Translations under genes and position numbers: made by a program | Origin: Alistipes communis | Lineage (GTDB): Bacteria; Bacteroidota; Bacteroidia; Bacteroidales; Rikenellaceae | Reading direction: 5' to 3' | DNA: 64,000 nucleotides | Assembly: GCF_006542665.1 (NCBI RefSeq) | Contig: NZ_AP019735.1 | Location: 2,046,001-2,110,000, forward strand | Shown here: positions 50,088 to 57,987 of the stretch, piece by piece | Numbering within the stretch: the stretch's first letter is position 1 | Layout of the letters: every line of letters begins with the position of its first letter | Notes under the pieces: model-generated | The model's database searches: none | What the model saw: the letters and a program-made list of their open reading frames with translations, nothing else | What the model was told of the DNA's origin: nothing

Positions 50088-52229
50088 ATGAAAACACGAA
50101 TCATATCTTTCTTGTCGGCGGCGGCGCTCCTTGCGGGATGTTACGAGGATGCCGGGGAATTGGGCGTCGATACGGCTACCCGCATCGCCCTGTCGCCCGC
50201 CGAAATCGGGTTCACGGCCGACGGCACGACCGTCGACGGCAAGGTGGCCTATGTGGGTGTCGTGCAGGTGATGCCCTTCGAGAAGGGCCGCTACACGTGG
50301 CGCGCCGAGGGCGACGTGGCGTGGGCCACGGTCGGCGAGACCGTCGTCGACGAATCGTTCGCCGATACGTGGACGGGCGCCGTGACGACGACGCGGATGC
50401 GGGCCGTGGAGATCATGGCGACGCCCAACACGGAGTACCGCCGTTCGGGCGTGCTGACCGTGACGGCCGAGGACGGCACCGTCGAGACCTTTCCCATTAC
50501 GCAGGCGGGGTTGAAGGCCGACGCCGAGATCGTCTGCGAACTGGCCGAGACGGGCATCGAGTATGCCTCTGCCGGCGGCGAGACGACGATCGACTACACG
50601 ACCAACATGGGCGACGTCTACGACTACTCGGTGACCTACGGCGAGCCGGATGCCGGCGAGTGGCTCACGTGGAGCGACGAAGGGGCAGGCCGCGTGGTGC
50701 TGCGGGCTGCGGAGTGGACCTCGAAGAGCGACAACCGCACGGCGGTCTTCACCATCCATGTCGGCACGGCCGACACGAGCGAGGCGTCGGCCGAGATCGC
50801 CGTCGTGCAGTTGCGTGTGGACGATTACTACTATCTCTACGGCGCGTCGGTGCCCCGTTACGAGGCGATCGATGCGGCGTTGCAGATGACCAAGCAGGAG
50901 GAGGGTGTCTATACGGCCGAGACCTATTTCGCGGCCGACGGGACGAATCCCGTGCGCATCAACAAGGACAGCCGCACGGCCTCCTATCCCTGCTACGTGC
51001 TGGCGGCGGGAGGAACGGTCGCCGAGATCGCATCGGCCGAGGCGCCGCTGCCCGCAGGGCCCGAAATCGACGCCGACGGCCTGCGCACGCTCACGGTCGA
51101 CTTCAACCGCATGACGTGGCAGTGGGAGCGCATTACGACGCCCAACTGCCTGCCCGACGATCGGGTGGCCGACTATCCGACCAAAGCCTACGTCACACCG
51201 CGCGGAACCTACAAGACGTGGATGACGCGCAACCTCGACTGGGACGGCGGCGACGGCATCGGTGTCTACAAATTGGGCTGCCCGCTGGTTTTCAGCGCGA
51301 CGAACAAGGATACGGGCGGTTACAACTCGAAGACCGACCCCACGTACAGCTACCGCAACACGGCGGTGCGTAATCCGGCGTGGGACGACACCGGGAACGG
51401 CGGCGAGCTGGAGCCCGACGCCGCGATCACGGCCCTCGGCGGTCGCCACTATACCTTCTACGAATACCTGACGGGCGCGCCGCGCGGCGGTCTGATGGAG
51501 GAGTATTACAGCGAGTGGCCCGCGCCCTACACCGTGGGACGCGAGGTGCGCGACGCGGCGGACTACACGATCCTGTTCGAAGGACTGACCAGCGCGAAGT
51601 TGCAGGAGTACGCCGGCCGCGAGGAGGAGTTCTTCGAGGAGCATCCCGTTTCGCGCATCCAGATTCAGGGTATCTGCCCCTACGGCTGGCATGTGGCCAA
51701 TTTCCAGGACTGGTACGACATCCTCTACGCCGCCTACGACTTCGGGTCGAAGAACAACGGCGGATACGTGCCCAAGGAGCCGTCGTTCGCCAATACGGTC
51801 TACGGCAGTTCGTCGGCTGCCTACAAGATCAATGTGGTGCCCTATCTGCGCATTTCTCGGGCGCTGTGGACGGTCGGCGGCAAGTGCCTGTGGGACGAGG
51901 CGGGCAGTCTCTATCCCGTCAACGAAGGTTCGACGACGAAGAGCCCGGCTCAGGCCGATATTGCGGACAACTCCGAAGAGTTCGGCTTCAATCTGGCGCC
52001 TACGGGGTGGCGGGCGATGTCGGTGGGATGGCAGGATCTGGGGTTGAAGACCCATGTATGGATTCCGATGCCCACGACGGCGACCTATACAGGCAACGGC
52101 CATACCTGCTACATGGGGTGGCGTTTGGTGGCGATGACCAACAACGGCAACTGGATCTTCCGCGACAACTACCAGAACGGCAATGTCGCGCACGGTGTAC
52201 GCTGCGTGAAGAACTACGACGCGGAGTGA
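50088..52229 (+). CDS. Surface lipoprotein with BACON-like and FISUMP-like domains
   Basis: 713-aa predicted lipoprotein (LSAAALLAGC). The first about 250 residues hold two BACON-like beta domains (YRRSGVLTVTAEDGTVETF, FTIHVGTADTSEASAEI). The C-terminal about 340 resemble the Fibrobacter major paralogous domain type: KTWMTRNLDWDGG, GICPYGWHVANFQDW, GFNLAPTGWR, and a VRCVKN ending. No catalytic motif seen. It probably binds the substrate at the surface for the SusCD pair 25 bases upstream. Confidence 0.75.
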   Translation: MKTRIISFLSAAALLAGCYEDAGELGVDTATRIALSPAEIGFTADGTTVDGKVAYVGVVQVMPFEKGRYTWRAEGDVAWATVGETVVDESFADTWTGAVTTTRMRAVEIMATPNTEYRRSGVLTVTAEDGTVETFPITQAGLKADAEIVCELAETGIEYASAGGETTIDYTTNMGDVYDYSVTYGEPDAGEWLTWSDEGAGRVVLRAAEWTSKSDNRTAVFTIHVGTADTSEASAEIAVVQLRVDDYYYLYGASVPRYEAIDAALQMTKQEEGVYTAETYFAADGTNPVRINKDSRTASYPCYVLAAGGTVAEIASAEAPLPAGPEIDADGLRTLTVDFNRMTWQWERITTPNCLPDDRVADYPTKAYVTPRGTYKTWMTRNLDWDGGDGIGVYKLGCPLVFSATNKDTGGYNSKTDPTYSYRNTAVRNPAWDDTGNGGELEPDAAITALGGRHYTFYEYLTGAPRGGLMEEYYSEWPAPYTVGREVRDAADYTILFEGLTSAKLQEYAGREEEFFEEHPVSRIQIQGICPYGWHVANFQDWYDILYAAYDFGSKNNGGYVPKEPSFANTVYGSSSAAYKINVVPYLRISRALWTVGGKCLWDEAGSLYPVNEGSTTKSPAQADIADNSEEFGFNLAPTGWRAMSVGWQDLGLKTHVWIPMPTTATYTGNGHTCYMGWRLVAMTNNGNWIFRDNYQNGNVAHGVRCVKNYDAE

Positions 52230-52243
52230 TCCGCCGAAGGAGC

Positions 52244-52300
52244 GGTCGGGAGAGGGCGGAGCACCCTCTTCCCGACCCGTCCCTCCTCGGAAAAGGAGGG
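52244..52300 (+). promoter_or_regulatory. Tandem hairpins before the GDPD gene (locus 2)
   Basis: An imperfect hairpin (52244-52276, GGTCGGGA...TTCCCGACC with one bulge) and a 7-bp hairpin (52281-52287 with 52294-52300). Neither has a T tract, so they may act as 3' stabilisers or partial attenuators rather than a full terminator. Confidence 0.4.
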
Positions 52301-52337
52301 GCAGCGACAGAAAACGATTTTAAACCGAAACAGAACA

Positions 52338-53237
52338 ATGAAACTATACCGATTTTTATTGATTTGCGCGGCTGCGGTGACGGCCGCCTGTACGGAGGAG
52401 CCGCGCGATTTCGACATGACGCCCGCGGTGCCGCCTGCGCCGGAGGAGCAGTACGCCGTCCCGACCAACCCGCTGGGGAGCATCGTCGTGGCGCATCGCG
52501 GCGGTGCGACCGAGTCGGGGCATCCCGACAACTCGCTGGCGGGACTGAAATACGCCCTCGACCTGAAAGTCTATGCCGTGGAGTGCGACATCTACGCCAC
52601 GGCCGACAACCGCGTGATCGTGGCCCACGCCACCCAGGGCTGTCTCGTGAACGGGCTCAAGCCGTGGGAGCATACCTACGACGAATTGTGCGCCGCGGGG
52701 ACGCTGTCGAACGGCGAACGGCTTCCGCTGCTGGAAGATTTTCTGGAAGAGGTGATGCGCGCCGGAACGTCGAAATTGTGGCTCGACGTGAAGAACATCC
52801 TCGTCGACGGTTCGTCGGCGGGCTATACGGGCTTCTCGGCGCGTTCGTGCCAGCTGGCTTGTCAGGTGATCGAGCGGATGAAGGCGCGCAATTTCGTGGA
52901 ATTCATCGTTACGAGCAACAAGACCGTCTGGACGCTCTGCTATTCGGCGGCGCAGAGCGCGGGCGTGCGCGCTGGCTGGATGGGCTACGTCGCTCCGGCA
53001 GAGTATCAGACCTACATCGATCCGTGGATCAACATCGACGCCTCGAACATCTGGTTCGACGGCACGGCGGGCAGCGGGCAGTGGGGAATCGACGACTATG
53101 CGTCGGCAGGCGTGGAAGTGAGCGTCTTTACCATCGACAAGGACGTCGACGCGGCCTACTATGCGAACTACATCGACCGCCTGCGCGCCATTGCGACGAA
53201 TTATCCGAAAAAATTGATCGGGACATTCAGAAAGTAA
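52338..53237 (+). CDS. Glycerophosphodiester phosphodiesterase lipoprotein (locus 2)
   Basis: 299-aa GDPD-family lipoprotein (AAAVTAAC). The TIM-barrel active site is intact: H53-R54 in VAHRGG, E82 and D84 in VECDIYA, H97 in IVAHATQ. It should hydrolyse glycerophosphodiesters, yielding glycerol-3-phosphate, at the periplasm or cell surface. It is more distant from the duplicated pair at 8.5-10.4 kb, with a different N-terminus and the SGHPDN variant after HRGG. It lies in the Sus locus next to glpABC. Confidence 0.9.
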   Translation: MKLYRFLLICAAAVTAACTEEPRDFDMTPAVPPAPEEQYAVPTNPLGSIVVAHRGGATESGHPDNSLAGLKYALDLKVYAVECDIYATADNRVIVAHATQGCLVNGLKPWEHTYDELCAAGTLSNGERLPLLEDFLEEVMRAGTSKLWLDVKNILVDGSSAGYTGFSARSCQLACQVIERMKARNFVEFIVTSNKTVWTLCYSAAQSAGVRAGWMGYVAPAEYQTYIDPWINIDASNIWFDGTAGSGQWGIDDYASAGVEVSVFTIDKDVDAAYYANYIDRLRAIATNYPKKLIGTFRK

Positions 53238-53320
53238 CATCGCGGAGAAAACTTTTTTCCGCCGGAACCGTATATATTGAGAACGGGGCAGATCCCCGAT
53301 GAACCGAAAAAACTGCAAAC

Positions 53321-54151
53321 ATGAAGAGACCGATTCTGCTGCTCGCGTTGGCGGCAACACTGTGTGCGACGCAAAATCTCTTTGCGTGGGGGCGTCTGGG
53401 CCATGCGACGGTGGCCCGTATCGCCGAAGAGCACCTTACGAAAAAGGCCAGGGCCAATCTGGACAAGTGGCTCGACGGCGAGTCGATCGTCTACTACGCC
53501 TCGTGGCTCGACGACTACAAACCGCAGATGCTCGTCGACCTGGGCTACGATCCCGCGAAGGGCGACCGGATGCACCAGCTGCCCCATACCTTCTCGGTCG
53601 ACGCCGAGGGCGAGGTCGTGCCCGGCAACCGCTGGCCCGGCACCGACAAGTATCTGGCCAATTGCCTCTACTACATCGAGGAGTCGGCCGATATGCTGAA
53701 AAACCGCATCCGCGAGCTGGACGACTCGACGCGGCTGGCCCGCATCCAGCTGATCGTCCATTGCGTGGGCGACATGCACTGTCCGGCGCATATCCGCTAT
53801 CCGGGCAATACGACGATCGGCTACTACAAGGTCGACTATTTCGGCAGGGAGATGCGCTACCACACCATTTGGGATTCGGAGATCGTCCAGCGTCCCCATC
53901 CGTGGAGTTTCACCGATCTGGCGTGGCTGCTCGACCGGTATACGGAGGCGGAACAGGCCGAGATCACCTCGGGTACGGTCTACGACTGGGGGCGCGAATC
54001 GGCCGCGGCGTCGAAGTGCATCTACGACGTGCAGCCGGGCGAGTCCATAGCCCACGATTTCATAAAAAAGTACAAGCCGCTGGCCGAGAGCCAGATCGCA
54101 AAAGCCGGTTATCGGTTGGCAGCGGTACTGAACGACGTTTTCGGGAAGTGA
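53321..54151 (+). CDS. S1/P1-type nuclease (P1 nuclease/phospholipase C fold)
   Basis: 276-aa secreted zinc-dependent phosphoesterase. Signal cleavage after LFA leaves an N-terminal Trp (W23) as a zinc ligand, as in P1 nuclease. Other ligands are visible: H28 in WGRLGH, Asp in ASWLDD, His in LPHTF, HCVGDMHCPAH (His-x3-Asp-x5-His pattern) and HTIWD. All the tri-zinc ligands therefore seem present. Known members degrade single-stranded nucleic acids and 3'-phosphates; the fold is shared with phospholipase C. It ends Sus locus 2 with a strong terminator. Confidence 0.9.
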   Translation: MKRPILLLALAATLCATQNLFAWGRLGHATVARIAEEHLTKKARANLDKWLDGESIVYYASWLDDYKPQMLVDLGYDPAKGDRMHQLPHTFSVDAEGEVVPGNRWPGTDKYLANCLYYIEESADMLKNRIRELDDSTRLARIQLIVHCVGDMHCPAHIRYPGNTTIGYYKVDYFGREMRYHTIWDSEIVQRPHPWSFTDLAWLLDRYTEAEQAEITSGTVYDWGRESAAASKCIYDVQPGESIAHDFIKKYKPLAESQIAKAGYRLAAVLNDVFGK

Positions 54152-54172
54152 CGAAAAGTCTGTTTTAGGGGG

Positions 54173-54200
54173 CGGGGCGACCGGTGGTCGCCCCGTTTTT
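54173..54200 (+). terminator. Terminator of Sus locus 2
   Basis: A perfect 10-bp stem (54173-54182 with 54186-54195), loop GGT, and T5 at 54196-54200. Confidence 0.88.
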
Positions 54201-54305
54201 GCCGGCAGTCCGAGGCTGCGGAGCGCGGGGATGAAAAATTGGCGGCATCGTCCGGGCGAATCCGGTTCTGCATCCGGTTCGCGGAAGCATCCTCTTTGAC
54301 GCTCT

Positions 54306-54896
54306 TTAACGGAACAGGAACAGCAGGAGCACCCACTGGAAATCCTTGATACGGAGCCTGATTTCGCGCAGCGCCAGTTCGAGGTGCTTGTCGACCGTGC
54401 GTACCGACACTCCCAGCCGTCGGGCGATCTCCTGCCGCGAGAGGTTCTCCTGTCGGCTCAGGGCGAAGATCGTCCGTCGCTGCGGCGGCATGGCGGCGAC
54501 CGTCCGTGCGATCGTCTGCCGGAGTTGCTCGGCTTCGAGACCGCTTTCGGGGCTTTCGGCTTCGTCTGAGACGGCATCGAACTCCGACAGCGGACGGCGG
54601 AGCGCTTCGAGGTTGTATCGACGGCGGAAATGGTCGTAGATACGGTGCTTGGTCATCGTGAAGAGCAGATTGTAGAGCGAGCGGTGCTCGTCGAGCCGGT
54701 CGCGGCCGAGCCAGAGTTGCATGAAGACCTCCTGCACGATGTCTTCGGCGGCGACATGTTCCCTGACGACTCTTTTCGTGAAGGTCAGGAAGAGGTCGTA
54801 GTAACGGTGGAAGAGGACTTCATAGCTCTTCAAATCGTCCCGTTTCAGAAGGACGACCAGCTTTTGGTCGGAGATATCGGGGAGAGGCCTCTTCAT
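54306..54896 (-). CDS. ECF-family RNA polymerase sigma factor
   Basis: 196-aa sigma-70 family ECF factor of the Bacteroidetes type. Region 2: YYDLFLTFTKRVVREHVAAEDIVQEVFMQLW; region 4: LSRQENLSRQEIARRLGVSVRTVDKHL with the HTH; hydrophobic C-terminus (WVLLLFLFR). It is convergent with Sus locus 2 and is the nearest candidate partner of the FecR anti-sigma at 43895. I chose the ATG at 54896: a promoter at 54959-54989 would place the transcript start near 54953, leaving the upstream ATG without a leader. Confidence 0.92.
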   Translation of the reverse strand: MKRPLPDISDQKLVVLLKRDDLKSYEVLFHRYYDLFLTFTKRVVREHVAAEDIVQEVFMQLWLGRDRLDEHRSLYNLLFTMTKHRIYDHFRRRYNLEALRRPLSEFDAVSDEAESPESGLEAEQLRQTIARTVAAMPPQRRTIFALSRQENLSRQEIARRLGVSVRTVDKHLELALREIRLRIKDFQWVLLLFLFR

Positions 54897-54958
54897 GTTC
54901 GATCCGGCATTGTCTGTCGCAGGGGTCCGGCGCGGCGTGCTTTCGGGTATCAATTATC

Positions 54959-54989
54959 CAAAAATAGCAAATTTTTCCGATAAAATCAA
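54959..54989 (-). promoter_or_regulatory. Promoter of the ECF sigma gene
   Basis: Leftward: -33 TTG at 54989-54987, 20-nt spacer, -7 TATTTTTG at 54966-54959, a housekeeping-type Bacteroidetes promoter. Confidence 0.65.
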
Positions 54990-55222
54990 CTCTCCGGAGT
55001 AGTATTTATGTCGGTTTGTCGGGGGAAGAACTCTTGTCGGTGCGGGGCAGGGATCTCAGCGGTTTGGTCGGAAACGGCATTCGGCAGGCTCCGTGGCAGG
55101 CTCCGTGGCAGGCTCCGTGGCGGGAAGAGGGGCGCGGCGGGCCGGTGCCGCAGGCAGGAGGCGGGAGCGGTACCGATGCGGGCAAAGGACGTCGGAGCGA
55201 AGCGATTCGTCCGTACCCGATG
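54990..55222. other. GC-rich intergenic region, no gene recognised
   Basis: About 230 bases between the sigma promoter and the tRNA terminator. Short frames of 70-77 codons run through all phases but lack any recognisable feature apart from the tandem repeat. Confidence 0.55.
55083..55120. repeat. Tandem 12-bp repeat, three copies
   Basis: Three exact copies of GGCAGGCTCCGT (55083-55118) followed by GG. A short minisatellite upstream of the sigma promoter; copy number may vary between strains. Confidence 0.9.
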
Positions 55223-55255
55223 AAAAAAGAGGTCACGATCCGATCGTAACCTCTT
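55223..55255 (-). terminator. Terminator of the tRNA-Arg gene
   Basis: On the minus strand, a 7-bp stem (55255-55249 with 55233-55227) with an inner 5-bp stem, followed by T6. Confidence 0.8.
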
Positions 55256-55264
55256 GAAAATTCG

Positions 55265-55338
55265 TGACTCCGACAGGATTCAAACCTGTAACCTCTTGAT
55301 CCGTAGTCAAGTGCTCTATTCAGTTAAGCTACGGAGCC
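55265..55338 (-). tRNA. tRNA-Arg (anticodon ACG)
   Basis: 74-nt cloverleaf on the minus strand. Acceptor GGCTCCG pairs with CGGAGTC (one G-U); the anticodon stem CTTGA/TCAAG encloses loop CTACGGA with anticodon ACG; the T arm has GGTTTGAATCC. The A at position 34 would need deamination to inosine to read CGU, CGC and CGA. The 3' CCA is not encoded, common in this phylum. Confidence 0.93.
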
Positions 55339-55588
55339 ATTCCCTTATTGCGAGTGCAAATGTAGGGTATTTTTCCGGTTTATGCAAATTTTTTGCGGAT
55401 AAAATTTATCCGACCCGGAAAATGGCGTTTCGGAAGTCGGGAGTGTCTGCTGTTGCGGGCTTCTGCGGACGATGGGCGGCGGAGCGGGTGCGGGGTTCGC
55501 ACGGCGGAAAATCCGGAAGCCGGCAGGGTGGGGAGCGGTGTCCCGCCATGCGGGAGTAGGGCGGGACCGGCCCTTCGGGACGGGGCGG
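55339..55588. other. Intergenic region upstream of the tRNA
   Basis: 250 bases between tRNA-Arg and the terminator of Sus locus 3. The first 60 are AT-rich and should hold the tRNA promoter; the rest is GC-rich and shows nothing recognisable. Confidence 0.5.
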
Positions 55589-55626
55589 AACGAAAACGGC
55601 AGGACATTCGTCCTGCCGTTTTCGTT
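55589..55626 (-). terminator. Terminator of Sus locus 3
   Basis: A perfect 17-bp stem (55589-55605 with 55610-55626) with a 4-nt loop, 14 bases beyond the last gene of the leftward Sus locus. No T tract beyond the stem. Confidence 0.75.
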
Positions 55627-55640
55627 GAAAGAACTTCCCG

Positions 55641-56987
55641 TTACTCCTGTGTGAGCGCCCCGTAGATGACAGCCGTCTGGCTGCTGTTCGTGGCACGCAG
55701 CTGCCCCATCGTATAGACGTCGTATGCTACGTTCGTCCATTCGATCTTGAAGGTCTTGTTTTTGAGGAACTCGGTCAGGTTGTAGATACTGCCGTCGTTG
55801 AAACTTTCGGCATTGCTGTCCATCGAGAGCGTCGAACCGTCGATGGTGAAGCTGTCTTCCGCCTGGTTGAAGGTGATCTGGTAGGTATACCGCACCTCCT
55901 GCCCGATGCCGCCGATCACCGGAGCGACCGTCAGCTGCGAGTTGCCCTCCGTATCCAGCCCGAAATAGAGGTTGATGTGCGAGAAGGAGGCGATGCCCGA
56001 CGTGAGCAGCAACTTCATCTGGAAGATGTTGTGCATGAGATAGCCCAGATAGTTCTCGGATTCGTTCGTGCTGGGGAACATGCCGTCCTCCACGCGCAGG
56101 ATCGTGTAGTACTTTTCGACGCCGAAGCAGGCTTCCATGCCGATATTGGCCTTGCTCTTGGCCTGTATGAGGATCGGAGTGTCGCTGTCGGTGGTGAAAT
56201 TGTCCGTGTCGGCATGGTAGTTCAGCCCTTTGATCTCCACGCCGTTGATCGTAACGGGAGTGTCGAATACGAGGTCTTTCGTGACGATGTCCGTATGCGT
56301 CTCGACCGCTTCGATCTGCGTGACGTTCCCTACTTTGTAGAGGAACATGACCGTGCGGGTGCTGAGTTTCACGTCGACGGTCAGTCCGTTGACGTCCATG
56401 TAGCAGAAGAGGTTCTGCTTGTAGGAGGGCGCATTGCGCAGCGCCTCCTGCAACTGACCCTGCTTCACGGCCTGCATCTCGGCCTCCGTGGCACGTGTCA
56501 GCGTGGCCTTGATGCGGTTGATGCGGCCCGTCATGGTGAACACGTCGTCCGTCACCTCGTCGATCTCGAATTCGAAATCGGTTTTCAGTCCCAGGTTGCC
56601 CGTACCGCCGCTGATCGCATCGTTGGGGTCGCTGATGATGTGGAGGTAGTTGTAGGTGTCGAACGTGAGCACCGGACGCTGGTAGGCGTGGAACATGTAG
56701 GTCGACGTGCGCGGGATGCCGTTGAGTTCCGGATAGTCGAGGTTGTCGGTGAACATCGTTACCATGTTGTTGTCGGCGAAATCCATCCAGAAACGGTAGA
56801 ATCCCTTGCTGGTCTCGATGTCGGCGAACCAGCCGAATTCGGCTCCGGCGAGCTGTGCCTGATAGCCCTTCATGGCGGAGTCCACGCGAACGTCGACACT
56901 GTCGTCCATCGTAACCGTACTTTCGTTACAAGCCGTATGAACGGCCGCGGAAGCCAGCAGAATGAGTATGCTGATATATTTTCTCAT
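55641..56987 (-). CDS. DUF4302-family lipoprotein (locus 3)
   Basis: 448-aa predicted lipoprotein (SAAVHTACNES). It looks like the DUF4302 family commonly found with SusCD and the HExxH lipoprotein: FGWFADIETSKGFYRFWMDF and a DNNMVTMF segment near the N-terminus, then long beta-rich regions. No catalytic motif. Probably a surface-exposed accessory binding protein of this import system; function not established. Last gene of the leftward operon, 42 bases after the metallohydrolase gene. Confidence 0.78.
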   Translation of the reverse strand: MRKYISILILLASAAVHTACNESTVTMDDSVDVRVDSAMKGYQAQLAGAEFGWFADIETSKGFYRFWMDFADNNMVTMFTDNLDYPELNGIPRTSTYMFHAYQRPVLTFDTYNYLHIISDPNDAISGGTGNLGLKTDFEFEIDEVTDDVFTMTGRINRIKATLTRATEAEMQAVKQGQLQEALRNAPSYKQNLFCYMDVNGLTVDVKLSTRTVMFLYKVGNVTQIEAVETHTDIVTKDLVFDTPVTINGVEIKGLNYHADTDNFTTDSDTPILIQAKSKANIGMEACFGVEKYYTILRVEDGMFPSTNESENYLGYLMHNIFQMKLLLTSGIASFSHINLYFGLDTEGNSQLTVAPVIGGIGQEVRYTYQITFNQAEDSFTIDGSTLSMDSNAESFNDGSIYNLTEFLKNKTFKIEWTNVAYDVYTMGQLRATNSSQTAVIYGALTQE

Positions 56988-57029
56988 AGTATCTTGTCGT
57001 TTTCTTACTTGTTAAAATCCGGACGTTCG

Positions 57030-57962
57030 CTATTTCGTGGGAGGATTGGAAACGACCTTTTCGATGGCTTCGCGGAAATAGGTCTCCAAGCCCTTTTCGC
57101 CCGAAGTCTCGTTATCGAAGAACTCGATGTTCCACGTCTCCTTGAAATAGCTTTCGACGATGGCCAGCTTCGCTTCCAGATCGGCTTTCGCGTTGGGATT
57201 CTCGGTCGATTTCTCCGCTTCGGCCAGCACGGTATCCTTGAACCAGTCGTAGCCGAAGACCAGAATGCCCGAAACCATCTCGGCGAAATCCTCGTCCTTG
57301 TTCAGCATCGCGTAGCTGGTGATGAATCCCAGACGACGGGCCTCGGGGTCTTTGAGCAACGTCCAGTTGGAGTTGTACCGGCCCGTCGAGATCTCCTGAT
57401 ACTTCTTGTCGAAGAGCTTGGTCTGGTGGAGAATGTGCGTGAACTCGTGGACGATCGTGTGGAGCGATTCTTTGAGCTCGTTCTCATCCGAAGCGTCGAA
57501 ATTATTGACGTTCAGGAGCAGAATCTTGCGTCCTCCCTCGGCCTGTCCCAACTTGTAGGAACCGTTCTGGTATTCGGGGCTGCCGACCAGCACGATCTTC
57601 TTCGGGGCGACCTCTTTGAGGAAGTCCTGGCTGTTGCCCGTAGCCTGGATATACGGTTCGAACCATACGTCGCGCAGGGCGGCCATCATCGGCTGTACGG
57701 CGTCGAACTCGACGGGAACCAGCTGTACCTCCGACAGGCTGCTGTAAGCCTGCGCAGCATCCCAGCGGTATACGACGTCGATGTTGTAGGGCAGCGTGTA
57801 GTTCTGGTACAGCCATTTGTCCAGTTCGTTCTCGGCGTACTCCTCCCCGCCCAGTCCGGGGATGTAGAGATCGTCGGCTATCTTCTCTTCTTCGCGGCAA
57901 CCGCCCAGAAGCAACGTCGCTCCGAACAAGGCTGCAAGGAATATGTTGTTGTATCTTTTCAT
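57030..57962 (-). CDS. Zinc metallohydrolase lipoprotein associated with SusCD
   Basis: 310-aa lipoprotein (GATLLLGGCREE) with a zincin motif HEFTHILHQ, whose two His bind zinc and whose Glu would be catalytic. It fits the 'substrate import-associated zinc metallohydrolase lipoprotein' family that accompanies certain SusCD pairs. The presence of a protease-like enzyme suggests that this locus handles peptide or glycopeptide rather than pure glycan, an inference. The ATG is at 57962; a GTG at 57971 would add three residues. It lies 25 bases after susD. Confidence 0.88.
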   Translation of the reverse strand: MKRYNNIFLAALFGATLLLGGCREEEKIADDLYIPGLGGEEYAENELDKWLYQNYTLPYNIDVVYRWDAAQAYSSLSEVQLVPVEFDAVQPMMAALRDVWFEPYIQATGNSQDFLKEVAPKKIVLVGSPEYQNGSYKLGQAEGGRKILLLNVNNFDASDENELKESLHTIVHEFTHILHQTKLFDKKYQEISTGRYNSNWTLLKDPEARRLGFITSYAMLNKDEDFAEMVSGILVFGYDWFKDTVLAEAEKSTENPNAKADLEAKLAIVESYFKETWNIEFFDNETSGEKGLETYFREAIEKVVSNPPTK

Positions 57963-57987
57963 ATCTTTCACGATTGGATTGTATTGT

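Noticed and set aside
54897..54953. Upstream ATG of the ECF sigma gene
   Set aside because: It coincides with the predicted transcription start, and the extra residues are not sigma-like.
55083..55120. CRISPR-like repeat
   Set aside because: The 12-bp units are directly adjacent with no spacers and there are no cas genes.
55008..55249. Small frames of 71-77 codons near the tandem repeat
   Set aside because: Present in several phases of GC-rich DNA; no start context or homology, and one runs into the tRNA terminator.
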